Source of the DNA: JAGOMX01 sp041738135
Lineage (GTDB): Bacteria > Pseudomonadota > Alphaproteobacteria > JAGOMX01
Length of the DNA stretch: 64,000 bases
Reading direction: 5' to 3'
Assembly (NCBI GenBank): GCA_041738135.1
Contig: JBGSQK010000071.1
Location: 10,095-74,094, forward strand
In this document: piece by piece, positions 26,175 through 34,418 of the stretch
Layout: each line of letters opens with the position of its first letter
Position numbering within the stretch: the stretch's first letter is position 1
Notes under the pieces: model-generated
What the model saw: only the letters and a program-made list of their open reading frames with translations
Database searches by the model: none
What the model was told of the DNA's origin: nothing
Translations under genes and position numbers: made by a program

Positions 26175-26423
26175 ATGGCACATAAAAAAGCTGGTGGTAG
26201 TTCGAGGAACGGCCGCGATTCTCCAGGTCAACGCTTAGGCGTTAAGCGCTTCGGCGGTGAGAACGTCATACCGGGCAACATTCTAGTACGCCAACGCGGA
26301 ACCCAGTTCCACCCAGGCGACAATGTAGGCATGGGACGTGATCACACGATCTTCGCCCTCATCGAAGGCAAAGTCACATTCAAACACGCACGCGGCGGAC
26401 GTACCTACATCAACGTTGAGTAG
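26175..26423 (+). CDS. rpmA: 50S ribosomal protein L27
   Basis: 82 residues starting MAHKKAGGSSRNGRDSPGQR, near the peptidyl-transferase centre. GGENVIPGNILVRQRGT and GRDHTIFALIEGKVTF are conserved. GAGGAA lies upstream of the ATG. Fifteen bases after rplU. Confidence 0.97.
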   Translation: MAHKKAGGSSRNGRDSPGQRLGVKRFGGENVIPGNILVRQRGTQFHPGDNVGMGRDHTIFALIEGKVTFKHARGGRTYINVE

Positions 26424-26453
26424 GTTCTGAAGTAGATTTCGTGAATCAACTAC

Positions 26454-26477
26454 ATACCCCCGGCATGCCGGGGGTAT
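26454..26477 (+). terminator. GC-rich hairpin after rpmA
   Basis: ATACCCCCGGC pairs exactly with GCCGGGGGTAT around a two-base turn, 30 bases after the rpmA stop. It lacks a long T run (TTTGGCGTTT), so it may end transcription weakly or protect the 3' end. Confidence 0.6.
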
Positions 26478-26504
26478 TTGGCGTTTGGGGGTGGTTTAGC
26501 ATTC

Positions 26505-26903
26505 TACCTCACCTCTCCCCTTGTGGCTAATCAATGCACATATTTTTTTTGCAGCTTAAACTAAAGCCCGAGCACCGTCATCCAGAGCGCGGCTCAGCGA
26601 AGCTGAGTTAGCGAAGGATCCAGGCACACAAGCGCCGCAAAGCGGCTTCCGTATTAATTAAGAGTTACCACAAAGAAAGTGAAAGTTATTACATAAATTT
26701 CCTTCAACATTTATTGTTGCATAACAATTTGTAAATACGGAAGCCGCTTCGCGGCACTCATATCCTGGATCCTTCGCTAACTCAGCTTCGCTGAGCCGCG
26801 CTCTGGATGACGGTTCTGAGGGCTAGTGCTAAAGCTGGTGAGTGATTACTATTTAGCAGCAAAAAATGTGTGTATAGGCTAGCCCACAAGGGGAGAGGTG
26901 AAG
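26505..26903. repeat. About 400-base nested palindrome, repeat family C copy 2
   Basis: Outer arms CTCACCTCTCCCCTTGTG (26508-26525) and the complement near 26883-26900 enclose perfect 49-base arms at 26574-26622 and 26766-26814 (ACCGTCATCCAGAGCGCGGC onward). Inside these are further arms containing CGGAAGCCGCTT. The 517-base gap between rpmA and the F-box-like gene holds this, the hairpin after rpmA, and no gene. Confidence 0.85.
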
Positions 26904-26940
26904 CAAAATAGTCCTGGTGCGCGTATTGAATGGCCTTCTT

Positions 26941-28314
26941 CTAAACGCCCAAAAACAGAATCATCAACAACCGCAGCAACATAATCATACTAGGCAGCAT
27001 TAAGGGTATGATCGTCCCTAGGCCAGTTGAAACATACTCTTGGAAAGCCATTTGTAGTGAAGATACATCTGAAACATCCAGATTTCTGCAATTAAAAAAG
27101 TATGGCTGGCTAACGCTTATAAAACGACAGCAGGCATTAAGAGGGATATGTGATCTATTTTCCCACAAATTGAGACTTAATGCCGGTTCAGCTTTATACC
27201 CTGTTAAATGCAAATTATATACCTGATAAAAAATACACCCCACACAAGACATGACCATAGTGCCAAAAGCGCCCGTAAACTTGAAAAGAGGGCTTCCATA
27301 CCAAGTCCGTTTTCTTTTAAGTTCATTATATGCGTCATGTACACTGTAAAGATCTGTATCTTCTTCTCCATACCAATAAGTTGTCCATGGAAGAAAGCGT
27401 TTGAATATTCTGCCCGTATCAAAAGCCCTCAAATGATCATACATGTTAACAACTATGTAAACTAAGGGAAGGTACAGCAATAACCTTTCTTTCACAAAAA
27501 TATAAATGGATGTAGATAACAATGCCTGTTGAACATCAGGAAAAAATAATTCCATAGGATTTAAACTTGGCTGCAACCCCAGGTAATAGACCGTTTGACA
27601 ATTCAAGGGAATCAATACACCATTGTAAGCAACCATCAATGTTATAATCATCGAACTTCCCCCTACTACCATAGATTCAGCGGTTGCAAACGCTGCCCTA
27701 TAGCTATATGGAATCATTTGATAAGCAACTCTCAGAGAGAGCAGCTGGTCCAACAGATTATTGTTCAAAGGTACATTGTACCTTTTTGCTACAGCGATTA
27801 TGCTATCGCGATCTACCCCAGTACAATATCGTAAATTCCAACTAATCTTTATTGGTTCGGTGCAATCATGAACAGATTCAGGATGTAAATGCGGGTGATC
27901 CATCCAATGCTTAAAAAGTTCAAAATATTTGCACGGACGACTATCGTCTAAACTTTTGCCTGAATCATCCTTTTTCCACTCTGCCGGTGTGCAATCATAA
28001 ACGCTGTTTTTTTGTCTATCAAGGTAAGCAGCATTCTGTAGCATATGACTTAATGCATCTTCAAAGCGCGAATCTTCTATAACAATTTGAGAAAAAAAAT
28101 AATTTGTGGCTCGCAAAGCAAGCATTGATTCAAAATCCGCATGCTCATGAACTATATTCATCCACAGCTCGGCAGGCAAATCTATCTCCTCAGGAAGGGG
28201 CTGTCGCAAGACTTTAACGGCAGCTTCAGGCTCGCCTGGATCACTTGCCTTGGCATTAAAACCCAAAAAACATATATATAGCGCTGCGAAGCACCGTAAG
28301 AAAGTAAAGTTCAT
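26941..28314 (-). CDS. Exported F-box-like multi-pass membrane protein
   Basis: 457 residues with a signal peptide (hydrophobic 8-19, cleavage AKA-SDP). Residues about 44-82 resemble an F-box: LPAELWMNIVHEH, then MLALRATNYFFSQIV, matching the LP-x-E-(L/V)...I...L...R-x-x-(N/S)-x-x-(F/W) pattern. A cysteine-containing middle part is followed by four or five hydrophobic segments (about 215-240, 270-300, 345-370, 425-457). No family match beyond this. F-box proteins recruit SCF ubiquitin ligase in eukaryotes. Function here is inference; signal peptide plus membrane segments leave topology unclear. Confidence 0.55.
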   Translation of the reverse strand: MNFTFLRCFAALYICFLGFNAKASDPGEPEAAVKVLRQPLPEEIDLPAELWMNIVHEHADFESMLALRATNYFFSQIVIEDSRFEDALSHMLQNAAYLDRQKNSVYDCTPAEWKKDDSGKSLDDSRPCKYFELFKHWMDHPHLHPESVHDCTEPIKISWNLRYCTGVDRDSIIAVAKRYNVPLNNNLLDQLLSLRVAYQMIPYSYRAAFATAESMVVGGSSMIITLMVAYNGVLIPLNCQTVYYLGLQPSLNPMELFFPDVQQALLSTSIYIFVKERLLLYLPLVYIVVNMYDHLRAFDTGRIFKRFLPWTTYWYGEEDTDLYSVHDAYNELKRKRTWYGSPLFKFTGAFGTMVMSCVGCIFYQVYNLHLTGYKAEPALSLNLWENRSHIPLNACCRFISVSQPYFFNCRNLDVSDVSSLQMAFQEYVSTGLGTIIPLMLPSMIMLLRLLMILFLGV

Positions 28315-28449
28315 TAGTTTTCCATTTGGTTAAGTATCCTGTAGTTTTTTATAAGAAATTTGCCATAAACGCCACTAAAACATTACCGATTTTCTGGTCT
28401 TTTGGCGGTTTACATGCTATATTTCTTACATAATATAGAGGACCTTACC

Positions 28450-29037
28450 ATGGAAAAACTGCCAGATTATGTAGCTATTAAGAGCTTGCATGAGCATATC
28501 CCCGTGTTACGTACGCCTGCTAAAGAAATGTCTTTTCCTTTGTCTGATGAGGACAAGGAAATCTTGCGGCTTTTGGAGGCTAAGTTCGATGCGGAAGAAA
28601 ATTGCGCCGGCCTTGCGGCCCCTCAGATTGGCTTTGGTAAAAAGGCGTTTGTATTTGCGGTATCAGATGACGAGCAACTGAAAAAATGGCGTACGGATCT
28701 GACGGATACTATGCCTAAAAGCCTATGGATCAATCCCTCTTACGAGGCTAACGGCCCAGAGCTAACCACAGATATGGAAGGTTGTTTTTCCGTGGATAAC
28801 CTGGCCGGTCCTGTGATCAGGTACCATTCCATCCGCTACAAGGCCTTTCTTCCAGATGGAACGGAAATCAATGGCATAGCCAACGGCTTTCTCGCTCGCG
28901 TCATTCAACATGAGACCGACCACTTAAATGGCAGGCTTTGTATAGACTTGGTGAAGGAAGATCAGATTATTAAGGTCGACGAATACCGCAAAATGCGCGC
29001 AGAAGCCATGGCGGCTGAGGAAGAGTCTGGTAGTTAA
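28450..29037 (+). CDS. def: Peptide deformylase
   Basis: Removes the formyl group from new polypeptides. I start at ATG 28450, giving 195 residues. The three metal-site motifs are GLAAPQIG at 54-61, EGCFS at 110-114 (Cys112 ligand) and QHETDH at 153-158 (His154, His158, catalytic Glu155). EGCFS replaces the more usual EGCLS. The gene lies alone between the two F-box-like genes; fmt is not adjacent, so this may be a second deformylase. Confidence 0.9.
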   Translation: MEKLPDYVAIKSLHEHIPVLRTPAKEMSFPLSDEDKEILRLLEAKFDAEENCAGLAAPQIGFGKKAFVFAVSDDEQLKKWRTDLTDTMPKSLWINPSYEANGPELTTDMEGCFSVDNLAGPVIRYHSIRYKAFLPDGTEINGIANGFLARVIQHETDHLNGRLCIDLVKEDQIIKVDEYRKMRAEAMAAEEESGS

Positions 29038-29078
29038 GCGTCAATTATTAATCCGGCAACAAAAGAGTTAACGCAACC

Positions 29079-29191
29079 CACGTTATTGCGAACCCTCTTG
29101 GGGAGTGACACTTTTGTCTAGTCGTTATACATAAGTTTGCTGTAGCGGAAAAAGGTAATTGCCACATCCCCAAGAGGGGCTCGCAAGGACG
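29079..29191. repeat. Palindromic repeat family A, copy 3 (degenerate)
   Basis: Left arm 29079-29114 and right arm 29151-29191 match family A with several substitutions (TTATTGCGAACCCTCTTGGG; CCCCAAGAGGGGCTCGCAAG). The loop shares CATAAGTTTGCTG with copy 4 in inverted orientation. It fills the gap after def. Confidence 0.75.
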
Positions 29192-29253
29192 AAATAGGTG
29201 TAAACTGTATTATTTCCTGATTTATGCTGCCCCCTGCAATGTAAGCAGAACAT

Positions 29254-29285
29254 AAAAAAAGCAGGCCCCTGCAATGGAGCCTGCT
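29254..29285 (-). terminator. Rho-independent terminator
   Basis: On the minus strand AGCAGGC pairs with GCCTGCT, followed by seven T residues. It lies 34 bases after the stop of the coiled-coil F-box-like gene. Confidence 0.85.
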
Positions 29286-29318
29286 GATAGATGTATTTAA
29301 GACGTTTTACGTTTTTAA

Positions 29319-30581
29319 TTAACGACGAGCATAATTGGCTTGTTGTTGTGGTTTTTTCATTTCTTGACGACGGTTTTCTTCTTGACGACGGCGTTCTTCC
29401 TGGCGACGAAGTTCATATTCGCGTTCCTGCTGAGCTTGGTATTCTTGCTGTGCCAAATACCTTTGCTCTTCAAGAGCTTGACGCCTTGCTTGTTCTTCAA
29501 GCCTTAAGCGTTCAGCTTGAATAGTTAATAGGCGTAGCTGCTCTTCAGCGCGTGCGCGTGCTTGTCTCAAGTAAGAACCATGACGCTCAGCACGAGCCAT
29601 GCGATAAGCAGCATTGTCCACGTAATTGAAATTATATGCCGGCGGTGCTGTTGGGCCATTGTCATCACCTTCAACCACTGGATCATGGATGCATGGCAGC
29701 TTGTACACAGCCTTAATGGTATCGACGCGGTCTCTTAGTACTTTCGAAGCCAGCCTTACCGCATGCAAATTACCTGATTGTGCCAAGATGCAATACATTA
29801 CATCACGAGGCAGTTGACTCAGAAGAAGTTGATCTCCCATAGCAGCTTGCGCTTGATCTTCAGCTAGTTGGCGAACAATTTCAGCTCTGAGGGCTTGCTC
29901 GATGTGTTGCTGGCGTTCACGTTCAGCTGTTTCCGCACGAAGAATTTCAGCTTGACGAGCACGCTCTATTTCAGCGAGACGTTGCCGTTCTGCCGCTTGC
30001 AGACGATTTTGCTCCGCTTCCCAACGTTGACGAACTAATCTCGATTGTTCCGCTTGAGCAGCTTGTAAGCGTTGAGCCTCAGCAGTGCGAGCTCTTTCTG
30101 CTTCCAGTTCTTGTCTTTGTTGCTCTTCTGCAGCTTGACGAGCTTGTTCTCTTTGCAGCAAAAGTGCATTTTCTGCTTGCATTTGACGCACTTGCTCTTC
30201 TGCACGCATACGATTTTCTTCTGTAGCTTGACGGCGTACTTCTTCTTCACGTATGCGGTTGGTTTCTAGTAAAAGCTGCTGAGCCTGTTGTTGTGCTCGG
30301 ACGCGGGCTGCTTCTGCGTCTTGCTGAGCTTGGGTTCCCCACATGGCTTCAAGCATGAGCATTTGCTCATCTTCGCTTAAACCTGCAAGGTCCGCGTAAT
30401 TAATAACGGGTTGAGGTTGCACCACTGGTACAGGAATTGCGGCATCAGCTTGTTGGTCTGCACTGTATGCCGCGAAAATAGCTAATTGATCTTCCTCAGA
30501 AATATCAGCATAGGATGCATTGCAAAAATCTGTGGCAAGCAAGCTTAATACGGGTAGAATGTAGGCTGGTTTTATATACAT
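29319..30581 (-). CDS. Exported Gln/Glu/Arg-rich coiled-coil protein with F-box-like segment
   Basis: 420 residues from ATG 30581 (MYIKPAYILPVLSLLA), with GGAGAA upstream; cleavage is likely at CNA-SYA. Two acidic-hydrophobic motifs near the N-terminus (SEEDQLAIFAAYSA and SEDEQMLMLEAMWG) are followed by a long helical QAEQxRL-type region. Residues about 248-282 resemble an F-box (LPRDVMYCIL, then LHAVRLASKVLRDRV), followed by a second charged coiled coil. The long regions are low-complexity, so homology searching would be difficult. A terminator follows, so it is monocistronic. A host-directed role is inference. Confidence 0.6.
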   Translation of the reverse strand: MYIKPAYILPVLSLLATDFCNASYADISEEDQLAIFAAYSADQQADAAIPVPVVQPQPVINYADLAGLSEDEQMLMLEAMWGTQAQQDAEAARVRAQQQAQQLLLETNRIREEEVRRQATEENRMRAEEQVRQMQAENALLLQREQARQAAEEQQRQELEAERARTAEAQRLQAAQAEQSRLVRQRWEAEQNRLQAAERQRLAEIERARQAEILRAETAERERQQHIEQALRAEIVRQLAEDQAQAAMGDQLLLSQLPRDVMYCILAQSGNLHAVRLASKVLRDRVDTIKAVYKLPCIHDPVVEGDDNGPTAPPAYNFNYVDNAAYRMARAERHGSYLRQARARAEEQLRLLTIQAERLRLEEQARRQALEEQRYLAQQEYQAQQEREYELRRQEERRRQEENRRQEMKKPQQQANYARR

Positions 30582-30676
30582 GATATAATATTCTCCAAAC
30601 AAATAAGTTGTACTTAACGTATTTTTGTTTACGTTTAACCACTGGAATTGTCAAGGTAATTTTGACATAAGAGGTC

Positions 30677-30706
30677 TTGACACAATCGGGAGAAATATTG
30701 TATAAA
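30677..30706 (+). promoter_or_regulatory. Strong sigma-70 type promoter
   Basis: TTGACA at 30677-30682 and TATAAA at 30701-30706 with an 18-base spacer, 36 bases upstream of the small exported protein's ATG at 30742. Confidence 0.75.
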
Positions 30707-30741
30707 CCACACACTACATTGATAACATTAGGAGAATTAAT

Positions 30742-31218
30742 ATGAAGAAATTTATCGCACCAATAATGCTGGCAGGCATGGTACTGTCATCACAGGCTAA
30801 CGCAAGTCTTAATATTACTGAATATACGGGGGCAAGAAACACTCTATCCTCGCGTATGAATCATGACGATGCTCATTCACCGGCCGTATACACCAGCAAC
30901 AAGACATACCTCGAGTTGCTTCAACAAGCTGCTGCTAGCACATTAAACCTGGAAAACTATGATTTCTACATGGCTGTAGTCAATACGTTCAGCAGAAGAG
31001 CAAGCGGTGAAACGCTGAAGTTTAACTCTGGTCAATATCATCAGTTTATCGCATTATGTGATCGGGTGAATGCCTATAAATTCACTGGAAACGTAAGTAT
31101 GACAGCTGAAGCTAGAAAAACTTTCCGTACTGTTCAAGAAGCAACTGATTACGACCTAGACTACGCAATAGCAACAGTCAGAAGAGAAGCGTACACGGCT
31201 AAAGAAAACGGTAAATAA
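30742..31218 (+). CDS. Small exported protein of unknown function
   Basis: 158 residues with a textbook signal peptide (KKFIAPIMLAGMVLSSQANA, cleavage before SLN) and AGGAG seven bases before the ATG. The mature part is mostly helical and soluble, with no cysteine pair or known motif. It has its own near-consensus promoter and terminator, suggesting strong independent expression. Confidence 0.65.
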   Translation: MKKFIAPIMLAGMVLSSQANASLNITEYTGARNTLSSRMNHDDAHSPAVYTSNKTYLELLQQAAASTLNLENYDFYMAVVNTFSRRASGETLKFNSGQYHQFIALCDRVNAYKFTGNVSMTAEARKTFRTVQEATDYDLDYAIATVRREAYTAKENGK

Positions 31219-31244
31219 TATTAACAAGACTTAAGATCCATATG

Positions 31245-31270
31245 AATAGCGCCCTTGTGGCGCTATTTTA
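31245..31270 (+). terminator. Rho-independent terminator
   Basis: AATAGCGCC pairs with GGCGCTATT around CTTGT, followed by TTT, 26 bases after the stop of the preceding gene. Confidence 0.8.
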
Positions 31271-31296
31271 TTGCCCGCACAGTGACTCCTGCATAT

Positions 31297-31484
31297 TAAT
31301 TCTCGGAACTGGTATAAACCTCCCCCAACTCTCTTACCGTCTCTATACTAGTTACTGATATGGCCTCATCTATAGAATAATTCCGCGCTCCATAAATTAA
31401 CCATGAAATCGTGTTATCTAATTTAATAATTGCATGGTATTTTTTGCATGTAAATGGGAAAGAATTGACCTGATAGACCCTACT
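31297..31484 (-). pseudogene. Possible gene remnant in frame after lpd stop
   Basis: After the lpd TAA (31485-31487) the same frame stays open for about 62 codons, to a TAA at 31297-31299. It reads a protein-like sequence (for example IIKLDNTISWLIYGARNYS) with no ATG, GTG or TTG early in it. It may be a decayed small gene or chance. The rest of this gap shows nothing else. Confidence 0.25.
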
Positions 31485-32888
31485 TTAAGCATGTATAACC
31501 CGGGCACCTGCAGCGAGCGCTGCTTCTTTTACAGCTTCGTTCAATGCGGGATGCGCGTGGCACGTGCGGGCGATGTCTTCTGAGGAGGCGCCAAATTCCA
31601 TGGCTAGGACTGCTTCGGCAATGAGTGTACCTGCTTCGGGGCCTATGATGTGCACGCCTAGGACTTTGTCGGTGCGTTTGTCTGCCAATATCTTGACAAA
31701 TCCTTCCGTATCACCATTGGCTTTGGCTCGGCTGTTGGCGCTGAAGGGGAACTTGCCTACCACGTACTCTAAGCCTTCTTGCTTTAGTTGTTCTTCTGTT
31801 TTACCGACGGTTGCCACCTCCGGATGGGTATAAACGACTCCTGGAATGGCATCATAGTTCACGTGTCCGCTTTTGCCGGCGATAATTTCTGCTACTGCAA
31901 CGCCCTCTTCCTCACCTTTGTGAGCCAGCATGGGGCCACGGATAACGTCGCCAATGGCGTATATGCCTGGTATGTTGGTTTTGAAATGATCATCCACTTC
32001 CACCCGACCCGCTTGATCCATTTTTACGCCCAGCTCCTCTAAACCGAGACCTTGGGTATAAGGACGGCGTCCTGCTGAAACCAACAATACGTCGCAATCC
32101 ATGGTTTCTTGTTTACCGCCGTCACGGGCTTCCAGACCTAATGTTAATTTGAGCAGACCTGGCTCAACCTTTGTTACCTTGGTGCCGAGCTTAAATTCCA
32201 TGCCTTGTTTTTCAAGGATCTTCTTAAAGGCCTTGCCTACTTCATCGTCCATGGCTGGTACAATTTTGTCCAAGAATTCCACAACCGTGACCTTTGACCC
32301 CAAACGTTGCCAGACAGATCCCATTTCCAGGCCAATATAACCGCCGCCGATTACCACCAGATGTTCAGGCACCTTTTCTAGGGAGAGCGCGCCCGTAGAG
32401 CTCACCACTCTCTTCTCATCTATGGTTATTCCAGGCAAAGTAGTGGGTTCTGAGCCTGTGGCGATGATAATATGCTCTGCACTCACAGTGGTTTCTTCAT
32501 CACCCTTGATGATAACTTTTTTACCAGCCTCTATATGCGCAAAACCTTTGAGCCATGTGATTTTGTTCTTTTTGAAGAGGAATTCAATGCCTTTTGTGAG
32601 GTCTTCTACCACGCTCAACTTGCGTTGCAACATGGTTGGCAGATCCAGTTCGACGCCACTGGCTTTGATACCAAATCTTTCCAGATCATGCTTCGCTTGT
32701 TCGTAAAGGAAAGATGCTTGCAATAAGGCTTTAGAAGGTATACAACCCACATTCAAACAGGTGCCGCCCAATGTCTTACGTGAGTCCACACAAGCCACAT
32801 TAAAGCCCAATTGCGCCGCCCGAATGGCACACACGTAACCCGCAGGTCCGCTTCCGATAACGATAACGTCAAATTTTAACTCAGCCAT
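31485..32888 (-). CDS. lpd: Dihydrolipoyl dehydrogenase (E3)
   Basis: 467-residue flavoprotein that reoxidises lipoyl groups of 2-oxo acid dehydrogenase complexes. FAD motif GSGPAG at 12-17; redox disulfide Cys44/Cys49 in GGTCLNVGC; NAD motif GGGYIGLEMGSVW in the middle; catalytic His446 in HPALNE with Glu451. It is third in sucA-sucB-lpd, separated from sucB by a family B repeat, so it may also have its own promoter. Confidence 0.96.
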   Translation of the reverse strand: MAELKFDVIVIGSGPAGYVCAIRAAQLGFNVACVDSRKTLGGTCLNVGCIPSKALLQASFLYEQAKHDLERFGIKASGVELDLPTMLQRKLSVVEDLTKGIEFLFKKNKITWLKGFAHIEAGKKVIIKGDEETTVSAEHIIIATGSEPTTLPGITIDEKRVVSSTGALSLEKVPEHLVVIGGGYIGLEMGSVWQRLGSKVTVVEFLDKIVPAMDDEVGKAFKKILEKQGMEFKLGTKVTKVEPGLLKLTLGLEARDGGKQETMDCDVLLVSAGRRPYTQGLGLEELGVKMDQAGRVEVDDHFKTNIPGIYAIGDVIRGPMLAHKGEEEGVAVAEIIAGKSGHVNYDAIPGVVYTHPEVATVGKTEEQLKQEGLEYVVGKFPFSANSRAKANGDTEGFVKILADKRTDKVLGVHIIGPEAGTLIAEAVLAMEFGASSEDIARTCHAHPALNEAVKEAALAAGARVIHA

Positions 32889-32948
32889 GGTGTTACCTTG
32901 CTTTTTATTTTCATGTTTTTAATTTTAACTTATATGCAATCGCCCCTC

Positions 32949-33071
32949 GTGTCATCCCCGCGAAGGCGGGGATCCAGCATAAGAAGTGGAGCAACGCGAC
33001 TCAAAATAGTCTATATTGCAGCAGCTCCGCTGCACTTTTGCGCTGGATCCCCGCCTTCGCGGGGATGACAC
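32949..33071. repeat. Palindromic repeat family B, copy 2
   Basis: Perfect 30-base arms at 32949-32978 and 33042-33071 (GTGTCATCCCCGCGAAGGCG onward) with interior GCGACTCAAAATAGTCTATA. It sits between sucB and lpd, inside a probable operon, so it is presumably transcribed. Confidence 0.88.
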
Positions 33072-33108
33072 TCGTAATACTGCAAATTCTAACGCTTCCG
33101 TTTACAGA

Positions 33109-34389
33109 TCACACATTCAGCAGCATCCGCTCAGGGTCTTCAATGCAATCCTTAATACGCACCAAGAATGTCACAGCTTGTTTGCCATCGATGATGCGAT
33201 GGTCATAGGACATGGCCAGGTACATCATGGGACGGATTTCAATTTTATCGTTAATCACCACAGGCCGCTTTTCGGTCTTATGCATACCCAATATGGCGGA
33301 CTGTGGAGGATTCAAGATAGGAGTGGACATCAATGAGCCATAAACACCGCCGTTGGATATGGTAAACGTACCACCGGACATGTCTTCAACGGACAACTTA
33401 CCTTCGCGGGCTTTAACTGCATAATCGGCGATGTCTTGTTCGATCTGAGCAAAGGACTTCTGGTCCGCATCACGTACAACGGGCACCACCAATCCTTGAG
33501 GCGCGCCGACGGCAACACCGATATCATAGTAATGTTTATAGATAAAGTCTGTGCCATCAATGGATGCATTGACCTCAGGAATCTCTTTTAATGCTTCCAC
33601 ACATGCTTTAACAAAGAACGACATAAAACCAAGCTTAATGCCGTGCTTTTGTTCAAACTTGTCTTTCAAACGATTGCGCATGTCCATTACGGCTGTCATA
33701 TCAACCTCGTTAAAGGTTGTCAGCATGGCGGCCGTTTGCTGGGCATCCTTAAGACGCTTGGCAATAGTCTGACGCAAACGGGACATGGCCACGCGCTCTT
33801 CACGAACGCCGTTGTCTTGTTGGACCACTGTTTTGACGGCCGTCTGTTGCACGGGAGCCTTTGCGGCAACTGGCTCTTGGGCTACAGCTGGAGTCTTGGC
33901 TAAAAAGTTCAGCACATCTTCTTTTGTTATACGACCATCTTTACCAGTGGCTGGAATCAAACTGGCATCTAATTTTTCTTCGCTCACAATGCGCCTTACG
34001 GCTGGAGATAATGGCTGTGCTGGTTTTGCAGCTGTTACAGGCTCAGCAACCACTTGTGGTTGAGATGCAGGAGCCGCTGGTTCAGTAACCACTTGTGGTT
34101 CAGATACAGGAGCTGCGGGAGCCTCTGGTTTGGCTGCAGCTTCACCTGCTTCCACCATACCTAGCAGATCGCCAACTTCTACAGTTGCTCCTTCTGCCAC
34201 CTTAATATCCAGTAATACACCCGTAAAAGGGGCATTGACCTCGACGGTTACCTTGTCGGTTTCCAGTTCCACCAAAGTCTCGTCCTCAACGATTGCATCA
34301 CCTGGCTGCTTTAGCCATTTTGCAACGGTTGCTTCCGTAACTGATTCGCCTAGTGCTGGTACTACTAATGCTTCTGCCGCTTTTGCCAT
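33109..34389 (-). CDS. sucB: Dihydrolipoyllysine-residue succinyltransferase (E2)
   Basis: Core of the 2-oxoglutarate dehydrogenase complex, 426 residues. The lipoyl domain has Lys46 in ETDKVTV. A Pro/Ala-rich linker contains a short duplicated segment (ASQPQVVAEPV and SEPQVVTEPA). The peripheral-subunit-binding domain is at about 128-166 (SPAVRRIVSEEKLD). The catalytic domain ends with MSYDHRIIDG, His397 and Asp401. It lies 29 bases after sucA. Confidence 0.96.
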   Translation of the reverse strand: MAKAAEALVVPALGESVTEATVAKWLKQPGDAIVEDETLVELETDKVTVEVNAPFTGVLLDIKVAEGATVEVGDLLGMVEAGEAAAKPEAPAAPVSEPQVVTEPAAPASQPQVVAEPVTAAKPAQPLSPAVRRIVSEEKLDASLIPATGKDGRITKEDVLNFLAKTPAVAQEPVAAKAPVQQTAVKTVVQQDNGVREERVAMSRLRQTIAKRLKDAQQTAAMLTTFNEVDMTAVMDMRNRLKDKFEQKHGIKLGFMSFFVKACVEALKEIPEVNASIDGTDFIYKHYYDIGVAVGAPQGLVVPVVRDADQKSFAQIEQDIADYAVKAREGKLSVEDMSGGTFTISNGGVYGSLMSTPILNPPQSAILGMHKTEKRPVVINDKIEIRPMMYLAMSYDHRIIDGKQAVTFLVRIKDCIEDPERMLLNV

Positions 34390-34418
34390 TTATTCCTCTG
34401 ATTTTTTATAACGGTAGC

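Noticed and set aside
30400..30540. UIM-like motifs in the exported coiled-coil protein (SEEDQLAIFAAYSA, SEDEQMLMLEAMWG)
   Set aside because: The acidic patch fits, but the Ala at the key UIM position is replaced in the first copy and the Ser is missing in the second, so I mention but do not claim it.
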